Positions 32,797 to 44,101 of a DNA stretch of 64,000 nucleotides are shown in pieces. The stretch's first letter is position 1, and each line of letters opens with the position of its first letter. This DNA is from Tenodera sinensis (taxonomy: Eukaryota; Arthropoda; Insecta; Mantodea; Mantidae). The stretch covers positions 107,890,904 to 107,954,903 of the forward strand of contig CM060968.1 of assembly GCA_030765045.1 (NCBI GenBank). Reading direction: 5' to 3'. Under the pieces are notes generated by a model. That model was not told the DNA's origin. It did not search any database and was given only the letters and a program-made list of their open reading frames with translations. The translations under genes and the position numbers were made by a program.

Positions 32797-33043
32797 TATT
32801 TCAATATTATAGCCCCTATATTGCATATTTTAATGATTTTTATGGTTTTTATTATTGTTTTCCATCTGGATAATATTTTTCATATTGGTAATATTGCATA
32901 TGATGATATAACTCACGAAGATTTCAATATTATAGCCCTTATATTGCATATTTTAATTATATTTATGGTTTTTTATTACTTTTTCCATCTGTATAATATT
33001 TTTCACATTGGTAGTATTGCACATGATGATGAAACTCACGAGG
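32797..33043 (+). repeat. Tandem duplication of ~123 bp inside the hAT
   Basis: Two consecutive units each contain TTCAATATTATAGCCC, ATTGCATATTTTAAT, TTTTTATTA and a GATGATG..ACTCACGA end. They differ at about one base in ten and remain in register, so a reading frame runs through both. The younger hAT has only one such unit. Confidence 0.85.
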
Positions 33044-33116
33044 TGAGTCATGTTGTCATGCAGTGAATCCCCTGTTTCCATCCATTCATTATATGTATGT
33101 GCGTAGAGAATAATCA

Positions 33117-33690
33117 GTGCGTTATCTGAGAGGTACATTGGTACATAGATTTGTGTCCAGTACAAATAGAATTTTTGTTAAATCTCCTAAAAGAGTTAAG
33201 TTGTTTAGATCAAGAGCACCTAATATCCGACTTCCTCCTGAACTAGTGTTAACTCGATGGGGAACATGGGTCGAGGCAGTTTTATATTATATTGAGCAGA
33301 TAGACATAGTCGAAGAGGTTGTTAATTCATTGGACTCGAAAGATACTTCATCAATAGAAACTGTGCAAAATATTCTATCAGGCACTGGGTTAAAAGAGGA
33401 TCTTAGTTTCATATCTGCCCATTTTTCTTCCTTACCAACAGCCGTAACGGCATTGGAAGCTGTAGGATCTCCTTTGCATGAATCACTTACTGTCTTTGAA
33501 AAAACAATGTGATCTAAGTTCGGTTCCTGGTAGCATAGGACAAAAAGAGAAAGTGAATTATGTAATTTCAAAAAATTCTGGTTATAAACAGATGATCGAT
33601 ATTCGAGATATCCTCGAAAGAAAACCATCTGTCACACCAAGAGACTTGACTCTCTCTGTGAAGCAGTTAACATCATTTAAATATGCCCGA
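33117..33690 (+). pseudogene. hAT transposase, C-terminal half
   Basis: Reads TNRIFVKSPKRVKLFRS, RLPPELVLTRWGTWVEAVLY, EDLSFISAHFSSLPTAVTAL, then after a frameshift QCDLSSVPGSIGQKEKVNY and ILERKPSVTPRDLTLSVKQL. It matches the minus-strand transposase at 15995-16539 nearly residue for residue. The catalytic N-terminal half is deleted. Confidence 0.9.
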
Positions 33691-33844
33691 TAACATCTTG
33701 TGACGTTACAAAAGTGTTTTGTCAGACAACAGATGATGTTTTAGAGTTGAAAATTTGTTCAATGTGTTGGTTATGAACTGCAATTTAGCAGTTAACACTA
33801 GCAGCGGGACCACTTCTGCTTCAACTTTTAAGGAGTAAGGTAAC

Positions 33845-33941
<97 letters not shown>

Positions 33942-34091
33942 ACTAAATCGTCTTGTCTATTGCAAAGGGACACAATCGTTTAAATTAAATAGTGCATATT
34001 TCTTGGCACATTTTGAAGTTTTTAAGAGCATATTTGCATGCATATTTCAGTGTTTTTTAGGACATGAACTTCCGAGCTCTAGTTATATGTA

Positions 34092-34500
34092 TCTCCAATG
34101 TGCCCTGTGTATGTGAGAGTGTGTCGATGAGCAACATAACCCCAAAAAGAAAATTATGTTAAACACCAAACTTGTTATTTATGCTCAGCACCTTCAAAGG
34201 CACAGAAAGCTTTTCAAGAAAATCCATCTATCCAAAACTGCTATTGGATTTTTTATTGCAAATTTTTATCTTCTTAAAAATTACTATAACAGTTGTTATT
34301 AAATTACTGTCTGTTTAAGACATTTTTATGACTAATGAAATGTATACGTTGAACGTTTTAGGCACGGCCTCTGAATCTTATTGATTCTGAATGACTTTTG
34401 TATATCTGATAGACCAAGAGAAGACAAAATCTTATTACATAAAACATGTAGAGCTCGTTAAAATACACAACTTATGTAAGATATTTTCTTGTGAAGTCTT
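34092..34500 (+). mobile_element. HINE-like element, old partial copy
   Basis: Keeps GAGCAACATAAC, TTTTCAAGAAAATCCATCTA, TTTTTATGACTAATGAAATG and GATGACTTTTG-like blocks in order, with many changes. It directly abuts the hAT's 3' target duplication, so the hAT inserted at or in it. Confidence 0.65.
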
Positions 34501-34798
34501 AAAACGTAGCTCCTCTGTAGCTACATCCAACCCAATCAAGTAGCTCACATTTGTTCGTAAGTTTTTAGACTTTGTACCAAAGCTTATGTTCTATGTACCA
34601 TTGCATTAGCGGTTCTTATTTTAATGAAATTTGTAAGGTTTCTAGGCATGAAAATAAGAGGAGTCGATTCTGAAAGCTGTAAGGTATCCTATAATTTTTC
34701 CATGTGCTGTAATATTTTATTCAAATAATTCCAAGGTTTTTGTATTTCTGCGTAAGGTTAGTGTGCTTTTAATCTCATCTTATAATAAGTTACCTAGT

Positions 34799-35045
34799 TG
34801 GCTGGCCCCATAGCGCAGTTGGTAGAGCACCTGCCTACTGTGCTGGGGTCCCGGGTTCGATTCCCGGCAAGGGGGTAGGAATTTTTCTGGAGCCAAGATT
34901 ATTCCTCATCCTTCCCTGAATGTTTGTGTGAATTCAACGAAGACCGAAAAACTCCCTGTTAAAGGAGTAACACCATTGTCAGTAGGCAAGGCCGCCGATA
35001 TGACCTCTGCAGTTAAAGGTGGGATATAAATGGAACAATTAAGAA
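34799..35045 (+). mobile_element. tRNA-derived SINE (good tRNA head)
   Basis: CATAGCGCAGTTGGTAGAGC and CCGGGTTCGATTCCCGG give strong A and B boxes with a perfect T-stem. The acceptor stem pairs poorly and a ~170-bp tail follows, so it is a SINE and not a tRNA gene. A relative lies at 50395-50575. Confidence 0.85.
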
Positions 35046-35392
35046 AAGTTTACAACGTCATATACAGATGTACCAAGTGACGCTGATTTATGTGTCTAAA
35101 ATTCACATCTTAAAGTGTTTACTCCTTAATAATGATCACTTAAGTGAGACTTCTGCCTTTATTTAATAAAATATGCTCCTTATTCGCAATAAAAACACCA
35201 AATTATCCGCAGACAAGAAAAATATATGTAATTTGGTGAAATGTGTATGAAAGAGCCCCACATGAACATTTTAGCTTAAAAATTTTGGAATATTGGTAGC
35301 CTATGATCATTAGGAAGAAAAGTATTTCCTAATGTTGAAAGAATTGCCAAAAGCGGTTATGTGATGTTTACAATTAACCTGAACGCAGACTG

Positions 35393-35478
<86 letters not shown>

Positions 35479-36580
35479 CACACACACTGTATGAACATGT
35501 TATATTGTACCTTAATGTTACAAATAATTTCAAATTAACGTTTGAAGCGCTTTTAATGTCGATCAATTAGTATCTTATTCAGTTTTTAAATATTCCGGGA
35601 CGATGTCGTTCGAGGTTATTTTCAAGAAGAGATAGTTTAATCGTCAGCAAGAGCAAGTTTTTTCATACCTTCCTATCCTCAGAAGAATGAAAGAGACATT
35701 ACAAACAGACCTTCGTTAAAAATTCAAATTTAGCTCCATTTTCTCACACACCTCTATTTAAAAAAAGTCTGATTGCGGCATTGAGTGCGATCATACCTTA
35801 GCTCTCAGCTGCATGTTTTGACAGCCTACTTCTTCGGCTGTCTACAGCAAGCATAGCATCTCCAAAACCGTTCCCCTTTCTCATAGTTATTATCACTATA
35901 ATGATAATAAGCACATATCTTATTATAAGATGTTTTGGAAATGTTGTTTCTCCACACTTTCCTTACAGCTTTTCAGGAAAACTGCACTCAAACAGGAGAG
36001 TAATATCCAAAATTGAATTTTTATATCCAGAATGGATCCTGTTCCCCTAAATTTGTTTCCAAGTCTGCGCACGGTTTTGCTGTTTGGGATAAGTAAACCG
36101 GAAAATTGTGTTCAAGTCGCCTTCTAACGGTTTGTTATTCATATTGTAACAAAACTGCAAAATGCGAAGTTCTGTTACTTTTCTAATACTTTATTGTCCT
36201 TTAAATTTTCCCAAATGCACAATTTCCTTCTCGTTGCTAATACAGTTTATAGTTTTCTCTGCTATTACAATTTATTCTGATAATCTTTCTGAGTCTTTCA
36301 ATGCCTTACTCCACTTTCTCTGTCTCTTATTTTATGACGATTACGATACAATCACTCGACGACTCATACGTACTCGCTGACAGGCTGGCCGACTCACTCT
36401 CGTAACTAAAAACTAACTGTACACAAGGACTTACACCCTAAACAACTCAACTCTAAACTGTCACGTGAGCTTCGAGAACCCTTCATACATACGTGCTAGG
36501 ATGACGCAGCGGAATTAACTAGAAGCTTCTGTACCCCTTTATTTTGTGTTTTAACGCCATTATTACGGTCACGTACACAA

Positions 36581-36584
<4 letters not shown>
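35046..36584. other. Unassigned, with (AC)n at 35395-35487
   Basis: A long AC run of about 90 bp with one interruption. Otherwise no shared repeat or coding motif seen. Confidence 0.5.

Positions 36585-36637
<53 letters not shown>
36585..36637. repeat. (AC)n microsatellite
   Basis: About 26 AC units, not inside a recognisable HINE-like copy. Confidence 0.95.
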
Positions 36638-36639
<2 letters not shown>

Positions 36640-37082
36640 GCCGCTCCCCGTATCCGTAGCCTCTTCCCCCTCTCGTCCGTATATTGTTGAACGGCTCAAC
36701 GTCGCACTATGTATCAAACATAAAAATCCTTTGTGATGTTATATAATTGTTTTGAGGCATTATGGAAAACGGCACAATCACCAATAACACAGCTTGATTA
36801 TCACTTAAAACCTATACATTTATATGCACAGGAACGAAATAAACTGGACATTATTAACACTCATAACTTAATTAGCACTGTTTAAAACTCGTAAATTTAT
36901 AAGCATGGAACGGAAACTAAACAAACTTGACATTGACTTCAGTAAAACTCTGTTCACCCACATCATGTTGTGAACCACAAACAAGCACAATGCATTGTGT
37001 GCGGGCGACGGGAGTCTCAGGTGTATCTGCTGACGTACATTTTGCCGTCCGGCGGCCACAGTGTCAGGGAATAGCACTGTAG
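36638..37082. other. No recognisable feature
   Basis: No shared repeat or coding motif seen. Confidence 0.4.
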
Positions 37083-38000
37083 TTTTACTTTCTATACTAC
37101 GTGTGGTAAGTAGGGGAAGTATTGTATTCGATCCAAAAATTTGATGTCGGAATTTCACTGGAAATACATGTTTTGAGTCCTCCTGAATCCAAAGAAAGCA
37201 TTTTTAGAAAAAGGTACGTGTATGTCTATAAACAACATAACTCAAAAACGAAAGATCGGTTAGAAACCAAAGTTGGTATTTAAGTTTAACATGTTTCAAG
37301 GATGCAACACGAAGATTTTGAAGAAAATTTCTCCACCCTAATCTACCCTATGGAAGGAAAAGTTTTCGAAAGTGTTGATTTTCTAAAAGCTGACTAACGA
37401 TTTTGATGAAAATACCATGTTATTTGTGTGAGTTTCGCAATTCTTTGAACCAGCACTGTCCATCTAGGCGCCCGTGATGCATTTTCTTACGCCTTTCATA
37501 AACAAGTTTTTACTCTGACGATTTCAAATACTAATTCAGATTTCAAGTCAAAACTATTTTCTTCCGAACGTCTTCCCAGTACGCACACTGAAGTATGTTT
37601 TTGTACAGCTAAAGCTGTAATCAATACTTTCCTAACCAGTGTTTTCCCATTTTCTTGTCAAAGGAAAGGTACTTGCCCTAATGGTGATTGTGATGACACC
37701 CGCGCCTCCTAAGGCACGAATTAAATGTGCTCGAGTACCTAAGAAAGTTGAACGGCACTGCTTTAAATGTTTCTCAACGTTTCACGTTATTATTCACTTT
37801 CTTTATCATTTGGCCGTGCAAAGAGAACGAATTTCAAAGCCTTCATATAGCGACCAGCTTTAAGCGATTTTATTATCGTTCAAAACCATATTCCCCTTGT
37901 ACCTACAAGAAAATCATCAATAATTATGTTACCGCTAGACCAAAGAGTGCTACAGTAGGCTAGTGGAGAAAGTCGTATGAGTGTAACACGTCAGATCTTT
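37083..38000 (+). mobile_element. HINE-like element, first of a tandem pair, with a family H insertion
   Basis: Starts TTTTACTTTCTATACTACG and ends GAGTGTAACACGTCAGATC. Family H sequence at 37448-37750 replaces or interrupts its middle. It joins the next copy through a single T-run. Confidence 0.88.
37448..37750 (+). repeat. Dispersed repeat family H, inside the HINE-like copy
   Basis: Inverted relative to 11166-11470; starts CAGCACTGTCCATC and ends near CCTAAGAAAGTTG. Confidence 0.65.
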
Positions 38001-38868
38001 TTACCTTCTCTACTACGTATAGTATAGTATAGTAGAGGAAGTATTCCACCCAATAAGCAATATCGAGATTTCACTGAAAATATGTTTTGAGGCCCACTGA
38101 ATCCCAAAAAAGCATTTTTAGAAAAAGGTCCGCGTGCGCGTGTGTAATTCTGTGTGTATGTTAGTCTGTGGACAGCAAGACTCAAAAACGAAAAGTCGGT
38201 AAAAAGCAAAGTTGGTATTTAAGTTTAATGTCTTTCAAGGATGTGACACGAAGATTTTGAAGAAAATTCCTCCACCCTAAACTACCCTTTATAAGGAAAA
38301 CTTTTCGAAAATTTTGATTTTCTTCAAAATGACTTAACGATTTTGATTAAGTGCCATATGTTTGATATATTTTTATGGTAAATGAAATGCTTATCTGGAA
38401 TTTTCTGGCTATTGCCCATGCAGTCCTATTTACTCTGGGCGACTTTTGCATAACTAGTAAACCATAAGAGAGAGACCAAGTCTTACTGTACAAGAAATGT
38501 AGATCTTGCTAAAACACAATTGATGTCCAAATAAAATTTTTAGGAGAATGAACCATTTCGGAGATATTTCTTGTTATTTGTGTGGGTTTTGGCGAACTTA
38601 TGCTTCTGTCAAATGGAACATCGTTGTTCACTTTTTTATATGTTAGCCGTGCAAAGAGAACACAATTTGAAAGCTTTAAAAGATCTGACTATTGCTCAAA
38701 GTCTATTGTATTCCCATATTCTCCTTGTACCTACAAGAAGATAATAAGATAGTTTCTGTGAATGTTTATCTCAACTAACACGAAGAAGATATAGGAATAA
38801 GAGTTTGTAAGAATGGTTAGTACAAGAGTAGAGAATGCCATATGTGTGCAGCACATCGGATTTTTTTT
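38000..38868 (+). mobile_element. HINE-like element, second of a tandem pair
   Basis: Starts TTTTTACCTTCTCTACTACG directly at the end of the previous copy and ends GTGTGCAGCACATCGGATTT. Full length and in the same orientation. Confidence 0.92.
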
Positions 38869-38869
38869 A

Positions 38870-39298
38870 GATAAATGTGAATGCTTCGTTGTAATATCAG
38901 TAGAATTGGGTTTCACCTGCTCACAAAGGTTCATGGCGCTATCGGAAAGAATTCCAGTATTTATGTGTTTAATCTGAAATTTAGTGGCTCAGGCAAGAAT
39001 GCTTCACTGGGCTATCGGAGTGGAATATTCCAACAATTTTACTGCTACGTACCTTCGCCATCTGGCTGTTCACCGATGGACATCGTTTTTGTAACTAGCT
39101 GCCCTGCCACGCATATTTTCACTGTTCTACTAATGAAATATTGCACTGTGTTGGTTCGTGAGCACTTTTTTGCTCCCTGTAATTATTTTACGCTGCTTTA
39201 ACTAAGGGACCATATCGTGAGGATCTGTTAGGAGATATCTTGTGGATCGATGTGTGTCGGACAGGCCTTTGGGTCTCATCCCTCTACCATACCATCTT
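38870..39298. other. No recognisable feature
   Basis: No shared repeat or coding motif seen. Confidence 0.4.
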
Positions 39299-40450
39299 GC
39301 TTCGTCACGCGTCCACAGAGGCCTTAGTGCTAGACAACTGTGCGCCTCCTTCTGTGGCAAATAGATGCCTGCTTCAACATGTGTCCTCAGAGGCCTTTTA
39401 ATAAGCAACTGTACTGCCTGTTCACCAGCTCATGGCTTTAGGGAAATAAAGGTGGGAGGAGAGATATTCCACGTGATGTAACCGGAATTTTGTAAACGTC
39501 TCACAAACGCCATTCTGCTGGTTACGTTGCCAACTTACCTACAGTGTTATTCGCGCTATGTTTACTCCCAGCTAATTTCTCTTAATTTTAATTGTAAAAT
39601 TGTACGAATCACCGGTGTCATTTGGGAAGTAAAGGGGAAAAAGGGAGTGTAGAGGTAGATAAATCCACACCCAGGAGTGCTGTGAAATCTTCTATATTGT
39701 GGTTGCAGAACAGAAGAGTTCAAAGTGACAGCTCTGTGCTCAAAAATCTTTATAGGATGATTGAAACAAACAAACCTAGAGATTTCTAAAGCGGACGCAG
39801 TTTTGGCTTCATTGGGCCACATTACCATTTGCTTGTGTGTTCTTAATCCTATATAACTATTAGGGCTAAAATAAATAGTTAAAGAAATGTAACAAGTGAC
39901 TTATCTTTACAGGAATTATATGATATAAGCCAAAGGGTATATCACTTGTGACCTAAACAGACTGACAAGATTTTTGAAAAAATATAGAAACGGTAGAAAA
40001 TGATCAGTGGGAGAAAAACGAAGCAGATGAAAACATCGTTTACGTTTCATAAACTATATATACTGCATGAACTGAAAATAACATTTAAGTTCCGCTATTT
40101 TGAGCGACTTTTTTGGTTTAATTTAGCGTGAGTACAAATTCAAAGGTTGGCACTATTATTGTAAGCGCAAGCAGAAGCACGAGTGTAACTTCAGATATTA
40201 CTGTGTAGCTGGAGTTGTTTACTGACGTGTTGACTCGCTGCATTCCCGCCAGGTGTCAGTTGGTGGACAAACTGCACTTCTATTTCTGTAACAGGTAAAC
40301 TCAGCTTCGACACGTGTGCACAGAGGACTTAGTGCTAGACAACTGTACCTTTGCCTCTGTGACTGACAAATGTCAGTTTCGACATGTGTTTTTAGGGATC
40401 TTGTGTTAGGCAGCTGTTTTCCTGTTTCTGCACGTGCCGACAGATGCCAG
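39299..40450. repeat. ~72-bp tandem units interrupted by family C
   Basis: Units at about 39299, 39371, 40305 and 40377 share CTTCGACACGTGTGCACAGA-like starts, CTTAGTGCTAGACAACTGT and a TCTGTG..GACA end. The middle (39430-40255) is a family C repeat, so it seems to have inserted into a short satellite-like array. Confidence 0.7.
39430..40255 (+). repeat. Dispersed repeat family C, second copy
   Basis: Inverted relative to 26395-27105. About 700 bp of shared order. Confidence 0.78.
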
Positions 40451-40659
40451 TAGATTGACGTTCGGTCTACCTGGTTTCATTATCTGTGGGTAGATGGCAA
40501 CGTATTTGCTATTACCATTTGCTTTTATTTATACATTTGTACTTTTGTTTTAGATCTATGTTGGAACGTTATGTCGCGTATATTAAATATCCAGTCTGGT
40601 ATTTACCTTGATGACGGAGGAAAAACCTCGAGAAAAATCTAGTCTAGTCGCTCCACGTG

Positions 40660-40860
40660 TTTTGAACACTGAACTTCCTGAAAGCAGACCACAGACCTTA
40701 CCACTTGAGTCATCCCGCTCGGACTTAGCACCTCAACGTATGTAAGATCTTTTGTGTCTGTGTTCCCCCGGAAGGTGGAGGTGAGGTGAGAGGATACTAA
40801 GGGTGGCCGGGCCCGAAGAGAGACAACAGTAGAAGGCAATCCATAGTCACTAACAGCTAT
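40660..40860 (-). mobile_element. tRNA-derived SINE (same family as 48094-48283)
   Basis: Minus strand reads CCGAGCGGGATGACTCAAGT then GGTCTGTGGTCTGC. The + strand SINE at 48104 has CCGAGCGAGATGGCTCAGGC and ATCTGTGGCCTGC in the same places. The B box is decayed (AGTGTTCAAAACACG). Confidence 0.65.
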
Positions 40861-40869
40861 AAATTGAAA

Positions 40870-41230
40870 CTTCTTGTGGGTGGGTCTTACAACTGTCTCC
40901 CTTCCCTCTGCAGGCTTACACATTTCGTTGGGTCCCAGAAGCTGGAGACCTCCCCCGATTCGAAGGATGAGAATTTACAGAGAGCAAATTCCCTGCCATG
41001 CACGTCAATGTTTAGAAGCTTTAAATAGCTAACCGATGAAAGGTGAAGTGAAACGAGAAGTGAGGTGTGATGGAGAGACAGAAAATTCGGAGATTGCAAT
41101 TATCCTTTCCACCATTCGCCAAGCAAACCAAGGGAAATCCCGGAAAAATCCAACTGTGTCTCAGGAAGGTTCAGTCACATGACTTGAACCCAAGACCTTC
41201 CGAATCGCTGAGCTATACCGCTTGGTTATG
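40870..41230 (-). mobile_element. SINE family F
   Basis: Shares CCGATTCGAAGGATGAG / CCGATTCGGAGGACGAG, TTTACAGAGAGCAA and AATTATCC with 60020-60400 in order. A tRNA-like head in reverse (TGAACCCAAGACCTTCC, then CGCTGAGCTATACCGC) is near 41185-41222. Confidence 0.7.
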
Positions 41231-41455
41231 CTTAACAAATAATGTTTCTATTAACCCCTTAAAAGCACAACTTCTACAAAATGCATAAATATTTTAGATT
41301 ATATTCCAGATTAGGAACGGTATTGGGAATTTATGTCCTTCATTTCCATAACTTATCAATCCATTTTAGGCATTTTTAAGAAAAATGACGGGGAGACACA
41401 CATCACAACGATTCAATGTAAAGAGCCAACAATGTGATAGCTACAAGTTATACAG
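41231..41455. other. No recognisable feature
   Basis: Ordinary sequence between repeats. Confidence 0.4.
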
Positions 41456-41952
41456 CAGTTGATTAAAATGCCATAAGTTTGAGATATGTTTATGACAAAT
41501 GAAATGTGCATGTTGAATTTTCTGGCTGTAGCCCCTGTAGACGTATTTACTCCGGACGACTTTTGCATAACTGGTAATTCGTTAGAGATAGACAAAATCT
41601 TAGTATACAAAAGATGTAGATCATGTAAAAATACACAATTTATGTCTAAATAAGATTTGTTTTATAGAGTGAACCATTTCGGAGATATTCCTTGTTATTT
41701 ATGTGAGTTTTGGAGAACTTATACTTCTGTCAAATGGAACATCTTTATTCAATTTGATATAGGTATGTTAAGCGTGCAAATAGAACAGAATTTGAAAGCT
41801 TTAACATATTTGACTATCGCTCCCATTTTCTCCTTCGACCTACGAGGAAATAAGGAATAAGATAATTTCTCAGCTAACACGAAGATATAAGGATAAGAAT
41901 GGTTAGTACAAGAGTAGAGAAACTCATGTGAGTGCAACACATTAGATTTTTC
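41456..41952 (+). mobile_element. HINE-like element, 3' half
   Basis: Begins at the GATTAAAATGCCATAAG block and ends GTGAGTGCAACACATTAGAT plus T-run. Confidence 0.88.
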
Positions 41953-42068
41953 TTTTTGGAGATCCAGTCGAATTTCGAATGTCTTTTGCATGAAAAAGTA
42001 GTACTAGTAGTTGAAAAGATAATTAGACTGAAAAATTCATTGCCGTATCTGGGATTTCTCTCACTCCT

Positions 42069-42069
<1 letters not shown>

Positions 42070-42104
<35 letters not shown>
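42070..42104. repeat. C-run and (CT)n microsatellite
   Basis: A run of nine or ten C followed by about twelve CT units. Confidence 0.9.
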
Positions 42105-42113
<9 letters not shown>

Positions 42114-42426
42114 ACACACATAAACGTGAGGTCCCTTTTATGTGATTTTCCATTCAAAGGACCGCAAAAGCCATATATGCGGTCAAATGTATTATTCTTG
42201 ATGCCTTTATAACAGTAGAGAGCCATTAGCATAACATTTTCTGTCTCCATACGCTCGTGTACCTGGCAATGGACTACCACAGACAGGTGTTTTGTTCTAA
42301 TGCTGTATAATTCAAAGCTTTTAAAACCGAAAAGAAGTGGTTTAAATTTACTATTTTTGGCTATTATTTTCCATTATATTTAGAATAAACAGGCATAAAC
42401 AAGCAGGAAACAAGGATATTATACCT

Positions 42427-42822
42427 TTTACTTTCTCTACTATGTATAAGTAGGGGAAGTGTTGTATTCAACCTAAAAAATCGATGTCGAGATTTCACAG
42501 GAAATACATGTTTTGAGAACCCCTAAATAAAACAAAAGCGTTTTTAGAAAAACATGTGCGTTTGTGTTTGTGAACAGTAGAAAAACACAAAAGTTGGTAT
42601 TTAAGTTTAATATCTTTCAAGGATGCACACAAGGATTTTGAAGAAAATTCCTTCACCTTGAACGGTCCTTCACATGGAACATTTTGTTGAAATTTGTTAT
42701 TTTCTCAAAAATGGCTCTAACGATTTTTATTGGTGTACACTATGCCATATGTTTAAGACATTTTTATGGCAAATAAAATGTAAATTTTAAACTTTTTTAC
42801 TGTAGTCTATATAGTCCTATTC
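42427..42822 (+). mobile_element. HINE-like element, 5' part, broken by a Penelope-like fragment
   Basis: Starts TTTTACTTTCTCTACTATG and stops after TATAGTCCTATT. A short, older-looking continuation (TCGTTATTC, ATCATGCAAAGAGAATGG) occurs at 43395-43530; about 190 bp of the expected sequence is missing between the two. Confidence 0.85.
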
Positions 42823-43009
42823 AAGACGTTCTCGGGCTTCGAGCCAGGTGTAGTGATGAGCCTTCGACGTTTCGGGAGTGTGCATCTCTCCCATCATCAG
42901 GATGATGAATGACAACAACGACGACGACAGCGAGACAACTGAACGGTGTGAACGCGACAATTGAAGTGCAATTAGCACAAGTTGACACACCACAGAAACA
43001 CACACACAC

Positions 43010-43063
<54 letters not shown>

Positions 43064-43394
43064 AGACTAAAAACTGACTTCACACTCTCGTTGTCTCAAA
43101 TTCTTATATAACGTCATATATTCTTTTTATATGACATAACATGGATCTTTCTCGAACTTCATCTTTCTGGAACTTCTACAAATATGCCAGCTGCCAAACA
43201 CTTCCCGAATAATCTGGAAAATCCTTTGTGTTGTCGCTTGATTGTTGTCAGGTGTTCACAATCAGTAGCGCAAGGCAGCCTAACCTTGAGCGTCTTTGAT
43301 GCACGTAGCACCGTGTTGTGCGAAGCCCATACCCAGGCTTCCTTGACTGTGCGCCGCCGCGATCGGCCGGCATCACTGTATTTTCAAATATCAA
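42822..43394 (-). mobile_element. Penelope-like retroelement terminal fragment
   Basis: The minus strand carries a hammerhead-like core at 42866-42900 followed by GGCTCATCACTACACCTGGC and GCCCGAGAACGTC, an arrangement like the terminal (pLTR) region of Penelope-like elements. An AC run lies at 42998-43061. No RT or GIY-YIG domain is present, so assignment rests on the ribozyme-like motif. Confidence 0.5.
42866..42900 (-). ncRNA. Hammerhead-ribozyme-like core
   Basis: On the minus strand: CTGATGA (42900-42894), a stem GGGAG/CTCCC (42892-42888 with 42878-42874) closed by a 9-base loop, then GAAAC and GTC (42873-42866). These are the CUGANGA and GAAA cores and a GUC cleavage triplet in the right order. 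One unpaired T separates the first core from the stem, and stem III is only the self-complementary ACGT, so activity would need a dimer. Hammerhead motifs of this minimal kind are known in Penelope-like elements. Confidence 0.5.
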
Positions 43395-43604
43395 GTCGTT
43401 ATTCTTTTTTAAAGTGCTGATCATGCAAAGAGAATGGAATGTCAGAGCCATTACTTGGCGATTAGTTCTTAAAATTCTACTCTAGTCCTATATTTCCATT
43501 ATGCCCACAAGGAAATTTGTAATAAACTGCACGATACATATATGGTGTAATTTCACTTGATATAGATGTTTGCTTTTGGTTGCATTAGGAACACTGTTCA
43601 GAAC

Positions 43605-43762
43605 CACGTCTATGACGGGATTACCTCTGAGTCTCCAGAATCAAATCCAATTGATCATATCTGGGATTCCTGGGAAAAAGCACTTTGCCATTGTCAGCGT
43701 ACGCCTTCCAACTCGAAGCAATTAGGAGAAAGTAGGATGGGAGTATCTCGGCCTGCAATCTA
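43605..43762 (+). pseudogene. Tc1-type transposase C-terminal fragment
   Basis: SPESNPIDHIWDSWEKALCH matches the Tc1 motif SPDLNPIEHLWD, with the Asp next to the Pro replaced by Glu, followed by a PSNSKQL stretch in the expected place. Only about 45 codons survive. Confidence 0.75.
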
Positions 43763-44101
43763 AGATTGTCAAGGCAGAGGGAGTCTACTAACTTATCGAC
43801 CGATAGCCTCCCTGCCTTAATGCTAGGGGCGCCTTTTGCAGCCCTAACAATACCACTGCACTAGAATAAACATATCCTAACCTTCACTGACATTGTGTAG
43901 TTCATATTCAACTATCTTGAGGTTAGGATTTTGTCAGTTTTGTGGAGCGTTTGCCGAGAAAATGTGCACGTAGTTTGGGATTTAAATACTTTACAATTTT
44001 AATGTGAGAATAATGTTGTAAACTGTAGCGAGTGTCCCAAATAAATGTATACACAGACTGATACGTTATTTCTCAGCAGTGAAATGAGACAGAAATACCG
44101 T

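Larger units (their letters stand above)
32640..34081 (+). mobile_element. Internally deleted hAT element (same family as 15699-18379)
   Basis: Ends TACGGCTAGGAAGTTCATG and inverted TAGAGCTCGGAAGTTCATG, bracketed by a perfect 8-bp duplication GTTATATG (32632-32639 and 34082-34089). The N-terminal half of the transposase gene is missing. A (TTA)n run of about 90 bp lies at 33848-33938. Confidence 0.95.

Noticed and set aside
32782..33066. Hydrophobic ORF with an internal duplication as a membrane protein
   Set aside because: It lies in the AT-rich subterminal part of a hAT and comes from a DNA-level tandem duplication.
34799..34875. Possible functional tRNA gene
   Set aside because: A and B boxes are good, but the acceptor stem pairs poorly and a SINE tail follows.
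39299..40450. CRISPR-like spaced repeats
   Set aside because: Units are ~72 bp, diverged and split by a repeat; the genome is eukaryotic.
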